This document shows, one piece after another, positions 25,122 to 32,420 of a DNA stretch of 64,000 bases. Each line of letters starts with the position of its first letter. The stretch's first letter is position 1. The stretch is from PALSA-612 sp963776375 (GTDB lineage: Bacteria > Actinomycetota > Thermoleophilia > Gaiellales > Gaiellaceae): the NCBI GenBank assembly GCA_963776375.1, contig CAVZMF010000002.1, positions 806,001 through 870,000 of the forward strand, given 5' to 3'. A program made the translations under genes and the position numbers. Below the pieces are notes generated by a model. It was not told the origin of the DNA, made no database searches, and worked only from the letters and a program-made list of their open reading frames with translations.

Positions 25122-25364
25122 TTGCCGAAATCGAAGCGCATGCTGCTGACCGCAGCGGCGACGGCTGCCGTCGCCGTTGCGGGGACGTGGGGGGCGGTCG
25201 CCATGGCGGCCTCGTCGCCCGGCTCGACGACACCGAAGAGCGGGACGACGCCGAAGAGCCAGACGACGCCGAGGGCCGGTTCGGCAGAGCACCACAACTG
25301 TCCGAACATGGGCAACTCGACGGGCGCATCGTCGTCGACGATGTACTCGCCCTCCGACGTCTGA
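25122..25364 (+). CDS. small secreted protein, Thr/Pro/Ser-rich
   Basis: 80 residues. Basic N-terminus (MPKSKR) and hydrophobic core LLTAAATAAVAVAGTWGAVA with an AMA-A type signal-peptidase site near residue 29, then a low-complexity linker with repeats STTPKSGTTPKSQTTPRAG, and a short tail with one Cys and two His (AEHHNCPNMGNS). No family recognised. It lies in the IS-associated gap upstream of efp's 3' end and is followed by a strong hairpin. Confidence 0.6.
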   Translation: MPKSKRMLLTAAATAAVAVAGTWGAVAMAASSPGSTTPKSGTTPKSQTTPRAGSAEHHNCPNMGNSTGASSSTMYSPSDV

Positions 25365-25369
25365 CTGAC

Positions 25370-25404
25370 GAGCCCCGCTGCGCCCCTGGGGCGTGGCGGG
25401 GCTC
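25370..25404 (+). terminator. strong terminator-like hairpin
   Basis: GAGCCCCGC / GCGGGGCTC, 9 perfect pairs, enclosing a further CGCCCC/GGGGCG stem. It follows the small secreted gene by 5 nt. No T-run, as is usual in very G+C-rich genomes. It would also face the end of leftward efp. Confidence 0.6.
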
Positions 25405-25499
25405 ACCCCACCCGCGCCTGCCAGCCCGCCGTCTGAGCCGACCTCAGCCGATCTCGAGGATCCGAGGCCGCCCGGAACCCGGTCGGAGACTCCGCCTGA

Positions 25500-26066
25500 T
25501 CAGGCTCGACTTATGTAGCGCTTTTCGCGCGTGTCGACCTTGAGGCGGTCGCCGACGTTCACGAACAGCGGCACCTGGACGACGGCGCCCGTCTCGAGCG
25601 TCGCCGGCTTGGTCACGTTCGAGACAGTGTCGCCGCGCACGCCCGGCTCCGTCTCGGTCACGGACAGCTCGACCGACGCCGGCAGCTGGAGCCCGGCCGG
25701 ACGGCCGTCGACGGTCAGCATCGGCACCGATCCCGAGGGGAGCAGGAACTGCAGGTCGTCCTCCACGCTGCCGCGCGGCAGCTGGATCTGCTCGTACGTC
25801 TCCTCGTCCATGAACACGACCTCGTCGCCGGCATCGTAGAGGTACTGCACGTTCTTGACCTCGGTGTGGACCCGGGGGAACTTTTCGCCCGCGCGGAAGG
25901 TTCGGTCGACGACGGCGCCGCTGTCGAGGCTCTTCACCTTCGTGCGGACGAACGCCCCGCCCTTGCCGGGCTTGACGTGCTGGAACTCGACGATGCGCCA
26001 CACCTCACCGTCGATCTCGATGTGCATGCCGTTCTTGAACTGGTTCGTGTTGACCGTCTCGGCCAC
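25500..26066 (-). CDS. efp: translation elongation factor P
   Basis: Relieves ribosome stalling at polyproline. 188 residues, three beta-barrel domains: domain I FKNGMHIEIDGEVWRIVEFQ with the exposed-loop region KPGKGGAFVRTK, domain II FRAGEKFPRVHTEVK...VVFMDEETYEQIQLP, and the C-terminal signature PLFVNVGDRLKVDTREKRYI. GTG start at 26066 with TAGATT 6 nt upstream. Part of the aro-pepQ-efp run. Confidence 0.97.
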   Translation of the reverse strand: MAETVNTNQFKNGMHIEIDGEVWRIVEFQHVKPGKGGAFVRTKVKSLDSGAVVDRTFRAGEKFPRVHTEVKNVQYLYDAGDEVVFMDEETYEQIQLPRGSVEDDLQFLLPSGSVPMLTVDGRPAGLQLPASVELSVTETEPGVRGDTVSNVTKPATLETGAVVQVPLFVNVGDRLKVDTREKRYISRA

Positions 26067-26072
26067 AATTCC

Positions 26073-26078
26073 AATCTA
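26073..26078 (-). promoter_or_regulatory. -10-like TAGATT before efp
   Basis: TAGATT with 6 nt to the efp GTG. Its first bases are the TAG stop codon of pepQ (26076-26078). Predicts an extra leaderless promoter for efp inside the operon. Confidence 0.45.
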
Positions 26079-27113
26079 GCCGACCGTCACCGGCTCCTTG
26101 GTGAACCAGGTGAGCACCTCTGCCCCGCCCTCCGTGACCACGACGAGATCCTCGATCCGCACGCCGCCGACGCCCGGAAGGTAGACGCCAGGCTCGACGG
26201 TGACGACGTTTCCCGCCGCCAGCTCGGACGGCCACTCCGCGTTCAGCCAGGGCGCCTCGTGCACCTCGAGGCCGAGGCCGTGCCCGAGGCCGTGGCCGAA
26301 CTGCCCGCCGAAGCCGGCCGCCTCGACGACATCGCGCGCCCTCCGGTCGACGTCGGCGCTGTCGGCTCCGGCGCGCACCGCCTCGAGGCCGACGAGCTGT
26401 GCCTCCTGCACGACCTGGTACGCGCGGGCCAGCTCGTCGGGGAGCTCACCCGTCAGGAACGTCCGCGTGCAGTCCGAGCAGTAGCCGTCGATCCGGCAGG
26501 CGGCATCCACGACGATCGTCTCCCCCCGCTCGATCACGCGGTCGCCGGGCACCGCGTGCGGGGAGCCGCCTGCGGGCCCGGCCGCGACGATGACCGGGAA
26601 GGCCGGCTCGTCGCCGCCCAGCTCGTGGAAGAGCGACTCCATCCGCCAGGCGAGATCGCGCTCGCAGCGGCCGACGAACGTCTCTTCCGAGAGCCGCTCG
26701 AACGCCTCGTTCGTGACCGCGGCCGCGCGGCGGATCGCGCCCAGCTCGCCATCGTCCTTCACGGCCCGCATCGCCTCGACGAGGCCGTGACGGGGCACGA
26801 GCTCGAGCCCGCCGCCCTCCAGGATTGCGTGCCGCTCGTAGCTGAGCGCGTTCGGCTCGAACCCGACGCGGCCCTGCACGAGCGACGGGAGCTCCGCGTA
26901 GATGTCCCGGCGGGTCTCCACGAGCTCGACCCCCTGGACGGCGCGGGCGCGCTCGGCGTAGCGAAAGTCCGTGTACAGGCGGGAGCCCTCGGGCGTCACG
27001 AGCAGCGCTGCGTTCGAGCTCGCAAGCCCGGTCAGGTAGCGCACGTTCACGAGGCTCGAGACGAGCAGCGGCTCCTCGAGCTGCTCCTGCAATCGTGCGA
27101 GCCGCTCGCTCAT
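26076..27113 (-). CDS. pepQ: M24 aminopeptidase P / Xaa-Pro dipeptidase
   Basis: Cleaves X-Pro peptide bonds. 345 residues: N-terminal creatinase-like domain (VNVRYLTGLASSNAALLVTP) and a pita-bread catalytic domain with the five metal ligands visible: IVVDAACRIDGYCSDCTRTF (two Asp), GHGLGLEVHEAP (His), VVTVEPGVYLPG (Glu) and GGVRIEDLVVV (Glu). Overlaps aroQ stop by ATGA. Standard neighbour of efp. Confidence 0.93.
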   Translation of the reverse strand: MSERLARLQEQLEEPLLVSSLVNVRYLTGLASSNAALLVTPEGSRLYTDFRYAERARAVQGVELVETRRDIYAELPSLVQGRVGFEPNALSYERHAILEGGGLELVPRHGLVEAMRAVKDDGELGAIRRAAAVTNEAFERLSEETFVGRCERDLAWRMESLFHELGGDEPAFPVIVAAGPAGGSPHAVPGDRVIERGETIVVDAACRIDGYCSDCTRTFLTGELPDELARAYQVVQEAQLVGLEAVRAGADSADVDRRARDVVEAAGFGGQFGHGLGHGLGLEVHEAPWLNAEWPSELAAGNVVTVEPGVYLPGVGGVRIEDLVVVTEGGAEVLTWFTKEPVTVG

Positions 27114-27538
27114 ACCCGCCCCGCCAGGAACTCGAGCGCCTCACGGTACCCGTCGGGCCCCTTGCCCGTGATCCGCTTCGCGGCCAGGTCGGAGATGACG
27201 GACAACCGGCGCCACTCCTCGCGCTCGTCGACGTTCGAGAGATGCACCTCGACGACCGGCTGCGTCAGCAGCTCGACCGCATCGCGGATCGCCCAGCTGT
27301 AGTGCGTCCACGCGGCGGGGTTGAGCACGACTCCACCGGCCGTGTCCAATGTCTCGTGCAGCCAGTCGACGTACTCGCCCTCGTGGTTCGTCTGACGGCA
27401 GCGGACGGACAGCCCGAGGTCCTTCGCCCAGGCGTAGATGCGCGATTCCAGGTCGCGCAGCGAGAGGTCGCCGTAGACGGCCGGGTTCCGGCGTTCGAGC
27501 TGGTCCAGGTTCACGCCGTTCAGCACCTCGACGCGCAT
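27110..27538 (-). CDS. aroQ: 3-dehydroquinate dehydratase, type II
   Basis: Third step of the shikimate pathway. 142 residues, dodecameric type II fold. Catalytic Tyr in RRNPAVYGDLSL, NHEGEYVDWLHET, substrate loop VLNPAAWTHYSWAIRDAV and EVHLSNVDEREEWRRLS. ATG 27538; TAGAGT lies 6 nt upstream and contains the aroKB stop codon. Confidence 0.95.
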   Translation of the reverse strand: MRVEVLNGVNLDQLERRNPAVYGDLSLRDLESRIYAWAKDLGLSVRCRQTNHEGEYVDWLHETLDTAGGVVLNPAAWTHYSWAIRDAVELLTQPVVEVHLSNVDEREEWRRLSVISDLAAKRITGKGPDGYREALEFLAGRV

Positions 27539-27544
27539 GGCCGG

Positions 27545-27550
27545 ACTCTA
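27545..27550 (-). promoter_or_regulatory. -10-like TAGAGT before aroQ
   Basis: 6 nt to the aroQ ATG; the TAG is also the stop codon of the upstream aroKB gene. Confidence 0.4.
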
Positions 27551-28955
27551 GGCCACGAGTGATGCGAGCGCCCGGCGCACGTCCTCGTCGGGAAGCTGCA
27601 CGCCGCGCACCGGCTTGCCGGGCGCCTCGAGCAGGACGAGCCGGACGTGGCCGCCCTCGGCCTTCTTGTCCCGGCCGAGCGCCGCCCAGGCGCGGTCGAG
27701 GTCGACGGGCACCGGCCGGGGGGCGAGCACCGCCTCGACCTGGTCGGCCACGGCCGCGTCCAGCCCGAGATGCTCGACCGAGAGTCGAAGCGCGGCGCTC
27801 AACCCCAGTGCGACTGCCGCGCCGTGGTTGATCTCCTCGTAGCCCGCGGCCGCCTCGAGCGCGTGTGCGAACGTGTGCCCGAGGTTGAGGACGGCTCGTT
27901 CGCCGCGGTCGTGCGGGTCCCGCAGGCAGACGGCGGTCTTGAACGCGGCGCAGCTGCGAACCATCTCCGCGTCCGCGAGCTCCCAGAGGGGCTCGCCGGC
28001 GAGCAGCCCCGTCTTCACGACCTCGGCCAGTCCGGTGCGCCGCTCCGACTCCGGCAGCGTCTCGAGCAGGGCCGGATCGATCACCGTCCGGACCGGCCAG
28101 TGGAAGGCGCCGACGAGGTTCTTGCCCTGCGGGAGGTCGATCGCGGTCTTTCCGCCGACGGCCGCGTCCACCTGGGCCACGAGCGTCGTCGGCACCGCGG
28201 CCCACGCCACGCCGCGCAAGTACGTGGCCGCAACGAAGCCCGTCACGTCGCCGGTCGTGCCGCCGCCGAGCGCGACGACGGTTCCTCCGCGGTCCAGCAG
28301 GAGCTCGTGCCAGAGGCGTTCGCAGACCGCAGCCGTCTTCGCCTCCTCGCCGGGCGGCACCGTGTGCGTCGAGGCGAGACGGCGCCCGAGCGCAAGCTGC
28401 GCGTCGGCGCCGTGGATCCCGGCCACGTGCGCGTCGGAGACGAGCGCCGCCGGGCCGTCTCCGGGCAGCAGCTCGCCGAGGAGCTCGAGCGACCCCACGT
28501 GCACGTGGACGCCGCCCGCGGCGAGCACGACGTCGTCGACGTTCCGCGCGACCACGTCCGCGGCCTCCTCGTAGACCGGCCGGCGCTCGGCATACAGGCG
28601 GCGGAACGCCTCCTCGTCCTGCGCGAGCGGGCGGTCGCCACCGCGTACGCGGCTCCAGGCGATGCCCGGGTCGATGTCGACGTGCACCGTAACCGCGCGC
28701 TCGCGCAGGAGCCGACTGGTCCGCTTCCGCGCCGAGGGCGCCGCCGCCGAGGGCGATCACCTTCGGCTCGCGCGAGGAGAGCGCCTCGAGCGCTGCCTCC
28801 TCCTCGATCTCACGGAACGCAGCCTCGCCCCAGGACTCGAAGATGACGGGGATCGTGTCGCCGGCGCGAGTCTCGATCTCGCGGTCGAGATCGACGAATG
28901 CGCGGCCGATGCTCTTGGCGGCCTGCTCGCCGATCGTCGACTTGCCGGCCCCCAT
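27548..28955 (-). CDS. aroKB: bifunctional shikimate kinase / 3-dehydroquinate synthase fusion (frameshifted)
   Basis: One continuous frame joins the AroK C-terminus (GGDRPLAQDEEAFRRLYAER, the RPLL-type lid, then PVYEEAADVVARNVDDVVLA) to AroB with no stop or gap (join near 28510). AroB: ALGGGTTGDVTGFVAATYLR, VPTTLVAQVDAAVGGKTAID, LAEVVKTGLLAG, LNLGHTFAHALE. AroK N-terminus: MGAGKSTIGEQAAKS (Walker A) and DLDREIE, then a +1 break at about 28722 (GALGAEA/TSRLLRERA). The sequence before the first Met is RHVALIGF in frame, the normal first strand, but no ATG/GTG/TTG precedes it before the aroC end, so the true start is uncertain (CTG or a further error). AroB makes dehydroquinate; AroK phosphorylates shikimate. 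Confidence 0.88.
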
Positions 28956-28981
28956 GAAGCCGATCAGGGCGACGTGCCTGT

Positions 28982-30055
28982 CTAGCGGGGAGACCAGTCG
29001 ATCCGCTCCAGGTAGGACGTGTGGGCCGCGACGAAGTCGCCGATCGCGTCGCCGCCGAACTTGTCCCGCGCGGAGCGCGCGAGCTCGAACGCGACGGCGG
29101 CCTCGGCGACGACGGCCAGCGCCTCGACGGCAGCTGTGTCGGAGCGTTCGACGAGCGCCTCGGCGGCGTCGCCGGTGGCCAGGTCGACGGTCTGCAGCGG
29201 ACGCATCAGGGTCGGCAGCGGCTTCATCGCCGCGCGGACGACGATCTCCTCGCCGTTGGAGACGCCCGCCTCGATGCCGCCGGCGCGGTTGGTCTCGCGG
29301 TGCAGGCCGGCGACGATCTCGTCGTGGGCCTGGGAGCCGCGAAGATTGGCGAGCGCAAACCCGTCGCCGATCTCGACGCCCTTGACGGCCTGGATGCCCA
29401 TGAGCGCGGCGGCGAGCCGTGCGTCGAGGCGGTCGTCCTTCGTGGCGTAAGAGCCCAGGCCGGGCGGGACACCTGGGGCGCGGACCTCGACGACGCCGCC
29501 GATCGTGTCCCGGTCCTTGCGCGCCTCGTCGACGCGGCCCGCGAGCTCCTCGAGCCCGACGACCGCGCCCGCGACGCCGACGCCGATCTCGCGCAGCAGC
29601 GCCTTCGCGACCGCACCGGCGGCGACGGCCACGGCCGTGTGCCGGGCGCTCGCCCGTTCGAGCGCGTCGCGGACGTCTTCGAGCCCGTACTTCAGCACCC
29701 CGGCGAGGTCGGCGTGACCCGGGCGCGGGACCGTCACGGGCTTCGTGCCCTTACCTGTCGGCTCACCCTCCGGCGGCCACGGGCTCATCCCCCACGTCCA
29801 GTTCTTGTGGTCGCGGTTCGCGACGAGGAGCGCGAGCGGCGTGCCGAGCGTACGGCCGTGGCGCAGGCCGGCGAGCACCTCGACGCGGTCGGTCTCGATC
29901 TGCTGGCGCGGGCTGCGGCCGTAGCCCTGCTGGCGGCGCTGCAGGTCGCGGTCGATCGCCTCGCGGTCGAGGACGAGCCCCGCAGGCAGGCCGGTCACGA
30001 TCGCGACGAGCGCCGGACCGTGCGACTCGCCGGCGGTGGTGAGGGTCAGGGTCAC
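28982..30055 (-). CDS. aroC: chorismate synthase
   Basis: FMN-dependent last step to chorismate. 357 residues. TAGESHGPALVAIVTGLPAG, the arginine-rich RRQQGYGRSPRQQIETD, TVPRPGHADLAGVLKYG, SARHTAVAVAAGAVAKALL and MKPLPTLMRPLQTVD are family signatures. GTG 30055 with TAGGCT 6 nt upstream, overlapping the aroE stop. Confidence 0.97.
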   Translation of the reverse strand: MTLTLTTAGESHGPALVAIVTGLPAGLVLDREAIDRDLQRRQQGYGRSPRQQIETDRVEVLAGLRHGRTLGTPLALLVANRDHKNWTWGMSPWPPEGEPTGKGTKPVTVPRPGHADLAGVLKYGLEDVRDALERASARHTAVAVAAGAVAKALLREIGVGVAGAVVGLEELAGRVDEARKDRDTIGGVVEVRAPGVPPGLGSYATKDDRLDARLAAALMGIQAVKGVEIGDGFALANLRGSQAHDEIVAGLHRETNRAGGIEAGVSNGEEIVVRAAMKPLPTLMRPLQTVDLATGDAAEALVERSDTAAVEALAVVAEAAVAFELARSARDKFGGDAIGDFVAAHTSYLERIDWSPR

Positions 30056-30061
30056 AGCCGA

Positions 30062-30067
30062 AGCCTA
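30062..30067 (-). promoter_or_regulatory. -10-like TAGGCT before aroC
   Basis: 6 nt to the aroC GTG; contains the aroE TAG stop. Confidence 0.4.
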
Positions 30068-30791
30068 CGGCCGTATTGCCGCGCGCATGACGTCGAGGGG
30101 CGCTGATACGCCCGTCCAGCGCTCGAACGAGGCTGCGCCCTGGCGGACGAGCACCTCGAGCCCGTCGACGACCGTGGCGCCGGCGGCGCGCGCGGCGGCC
30201 GTGTGCGCCGTGTCCCGGCCGTCCGGGTAATAGGCGAGCTCGATCAGCGTCTGGCCCGACCCGGGCTCGAACAGCAGCTCGTCCTTGACCGGGGTCGCGT
30301 GGACGACCAGCTCCGCTGCTTCGGTCTGCGGCGGCCACGTCCCGCGGCGCGCGAAGACGGTCACCGGGATCTTCCGCGCCTCGAGCGCGGCGATCCAGGC
30401 GCCCGCCGCGCCGCCCGCGCCGACCACGGCTGCGCTCGCCCCGTCGACCTCGTCGAGCGCCTCGGCGTCGGTGCTCGAGCCCGATCATCCGGCCCTTGCG
30501 GATGACAAGCGTGTTCACGGAGCCGGCCCGCTCGGCTGACTCCTCCAGCTCGTGGCAGAACGGAATCACACTTGCCTTGTGCGGCGTCGTGACGTTCGCG
30601 CCGGCGAAGCCGAGCGCGACGAGGCCGGCCACGGCCGCGCCGACCGCGGCGTCGTCCACCGGCAGCGGCACGTAGGCCCAGTCCAGCCCGCGCGCCGCGA
30701 AGGCGGCGTTCTGCATCCGGGGCGACAGCGACCCAGACACCGGGTCGCCCAGCAGCCCCACCAGCGTCGTCGTCCCCTCGATCGCCGCCAT
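30065..30791 (-). CDS. aroE: shikimate dehydrogenase (frameshifted)
   Basis: NADP-dependent reduction of dehydroshikimate. N-terminal LLGDPVSGSLSPRMQNAAF (shikimate binding Ser-x-Ser), VTTPHKASVIPFCHELE with the catalytic Lys; C-terminal VVGAGGAAGAWIAALEA NADP loop, VFARRG, and IELAYYPDGRDTAHTAAARA. A +1 break at about 30477 (RKGRMIG/STDAEALDEVDG). Repaired length 241 residues, slightly short. ATG 30791. Confidence 0.87.
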
Positions 30792-30906
30792 GGCCGCCAG
30801 TATCGCGGCCGCCCCGGCCGGCTCTGAGCCTGCCTCTGACACAGGGTCAGAGCAGGGCCAGGCCCCGGAGGTGGTCCGGCATAGTGCAATCGCCGTTGAC
30901 GACAAG

Positions 30907-30912
30907 TAAACT
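30907..30912 (+). promoter_or_regulatory. -10-like TAAACT before the small HTH gene
   Basis: 7 nt before ATG 30920. A TTGACG at 30896-30901 is too close (5 nt) to act as its -35. Confidence 0.35.
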
Positions 30913-30919
30913 GGCTTGC

Positions 30920-31240
30920 ATGCAGAGTCGGAGCGAGGTCGAGAAGGCGATGCAGGTGATGAGCGCGGAGCGAGAGGCGGTGCTCGCAGGACTGGCCGGG
31001 GAACGGGCCGCCGCCGAGCGGGCGGCGGAGGAGCAGCGCCGCTGGCGCACCGAGGTCCAGTCCCTTCTCGAGCGTGGCCGGGCGGCCGGGCTCTCGGTCG
31101 CGGAGATGGCCGAGGCGCTCGGCATCAGCCGCCAGTGGACGAACCACCTGGCGAAGAGGGCCGTGGACCGAGAGGTCAGCAAGCGGGCGGCGTCGCTTCG
31201 GTTCCGGATCGGCCAGCCGCCGGACGAGCCGCCGGCCTAG
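30920..31240 (+). CDS. small coiled-coil/HTH DNA-binding protein
   Basis: 106 residues: an N-terminal alpha-helical, Glu/Arg/Ala-rich segment (MSAEREAVLAGLAGERAAAE, likely coiled coil, residues 1-50) followed by a helix-turn-helix GLSVAEMAEALGISRQWTNH (about 58-77) and a basic tail. Divergent from aroE and convergent with mltG (4-nt overlap of ends). Probably a transcriptional regulator; target unknown. Confidence 0.6.
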   Translation: MQSRSEVEKAMQVMSAEREAVLAGLAGERAAAERAAEEQRRWRTEVQSLLERGRAAGLSVAEMAEALGISRQWTNHLAKRAVDREVSKRAASLRFRIGQPPDEPPA

Positions 31241-32067
31241 CCGTAGCCGTTCTCGGCCAGGAACTGCTGGAACGCGGCGTAGCTGGCCGTGAAGAAGTGG
31301 TGCTTCTTGTCCTTCTTGCGCGCGTAGTAGAGATAGGGCACGTGCGCTGGGTGCGCCGCGGCCTGGATCGAGGCGAGGCCCGGGTTGCCGATCGGCGTCG
31401 GCGGCAGCCCTCGGAACTTGCGGACGTTGTACGGCGAGTTCGAGGCCAGGTCGGCCTTCGTGATCGACTTCGTCGGCGGGATGTGCAGGCCGTAGCGGAG
31501 CGAGGCGTCGATGCCGATCGGCATGCGGTCGTGCAGCCGGTTGTAGATCACCGCCGCAACGAGCCGCCGCTCCGACGGGACGACGACCTCGCGCTCGATC
31601 ATCGACGCGATCGTCAGGACGTCGTAGGGCGTCAGGTTCTTCGAGCGCGCATAGCGCATGTCCACTTTCCGGAACGCCTGCTTGAACGCCGTCAGCTGGC
31701 GCCCGACGAAGTGCCGCGCAGTCTCGTTCGAGAAGAACGCGTACTTGGCCGGGAACAGAAACCCCTCGAGCGGCCGGCGCTTCGAGTCGCCCGAATACAA
31801 CGCCGGGAGCTTCGACGAAGCCGTGGCGGCGAGGTAACCCGCGGCCGTGATTCGGGGCATGACGTGCCGCCTCTCCTGCGCGATCTTGCGGACGGCGTCG
31901 ATCCGCTCGGCCATCTCGGCGCGCGTGAACCCCTCGGGGAAGACGATGTGCAGCACCTTCGGCCCGGCGGGGACGGTCGGCTTCGGCTTCGCCGGATCGC
32001 CGCCGCAGCCTGCGACCAGCACCGCGGCGCCCGCCGCGGCTGCGAGAGCTAGCGGCCGCGCAACCAC
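31237..32067 (-). CDS. mltG: endolytic murein transglycosylase MltG, predicted lipoprotein form
   Basis: Cuts nascent glycan strands near their start. 276 residues from GTG 32067. YceG/MltG signatures: LHIVFPEGFTRAEMAERI (LysM-like), YLAATASSKLPALYSGDSKR, LEGFLFPAKYAF, catalytic Glu in IASMIEREVVVPSERRLVA, VIYNRLHDRMPIGIDASLRY and SPYNVRKFRGLPPTPIGNPG. Instead of the usual single membrane anchor the N-terminus is ALAAAAGAAVLVAGC, a lipobox with Cys21. Overlaps ruvX by 19 nt. Confidence 0.9.
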   Translation of the reverse strand: MVARPLALAAAAGAAVLVAGCGGDPAKPKPTVPAGPKVLHIVFPEGFTRAEMAERIDAVRKIAQERRHVMPRITAAGYLAATASSKLPALYSGDSKRRPLEGFLFPAKYAFFSNETARHFVGRQLTAFKQAFRKVDMRYARSKNLTPYDVLTIASMIEREVVVPSERRLVAAVIYNRLHDRMPIGIDASLRYGLHIPPTKSITKADLASNSPYNVRKFRGLPPTPIGNPGLASIQAAAHPAHVPYLYYARKKDKKHHFFTASYAAFQQFLAENGYG

Positions 32068-32420
32068 TCGAGGTAGCTCGAGAGCAGATGCGCCGCGGCT
32101 CGGGCGTCGTCGCCGTCTGCGAGCACCGACGTGAAGCGCTCGTCGAACAGCTCGACCGGCGTGTCCACCACGCCGCGCAACTGCTCGACGAACCGCTCCG
32201 TCTCCTGCGCCTGCTCGCCCCGGTCGCCGCGCAGGGTCAGCGGGAGGCCGACGACCACGACCTCGGGCTCCTCTTCGGCGATCAGCTCGCGGAGCCGCGC
32301 CAACCCGGCCTCGGTCGTCGCGCGCTCGACCACGCCGAGCGGTCGAGCGATCGTCCCGGTGGGATCCGAGACAGCCACGCCGGTGCGAGTCGAGCCGTAG
32401 TCGAGCGCCAGCACCTTCAC
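32049..32420 (-). CDS. ruvX: RuvX/YqgF pre-16S rRNA nuclease (putative Holliday junction resolvase)
   Basis: RNase H-fold protein of 123 residues. LALDYGSTRTGVAVSDPTG (first acidic residue), VVVGLPLTLRGDRGEQAQET, LFDERFTSVLAD (second acidic), ending LLSSYLEWLRGR. YqgF acts in 16S rRNA 5' maturation in E. coli. GTG 32420 overlaps the alaS stop (GTGA). Confidence 0.93.
   Translation of the reverse strand: MKVLALDYGSTRTGVAVSDPTGTIARPLGVVERATTEAGLARLRELIAEEEPEVVVVGLPLTLRGDRGEQAQETERFVEQLRGVVDTPVELFDERFTSVLADGDDARAAAHLLSSYLEWLRGR

Noticed and set aside
30896..30912. Full -35/-10 promoter (TTGACG...TAAACT) before the small HTH gene
   Set aside because: The spacer is only 5 nt; only the -10-like hexamer is retained.
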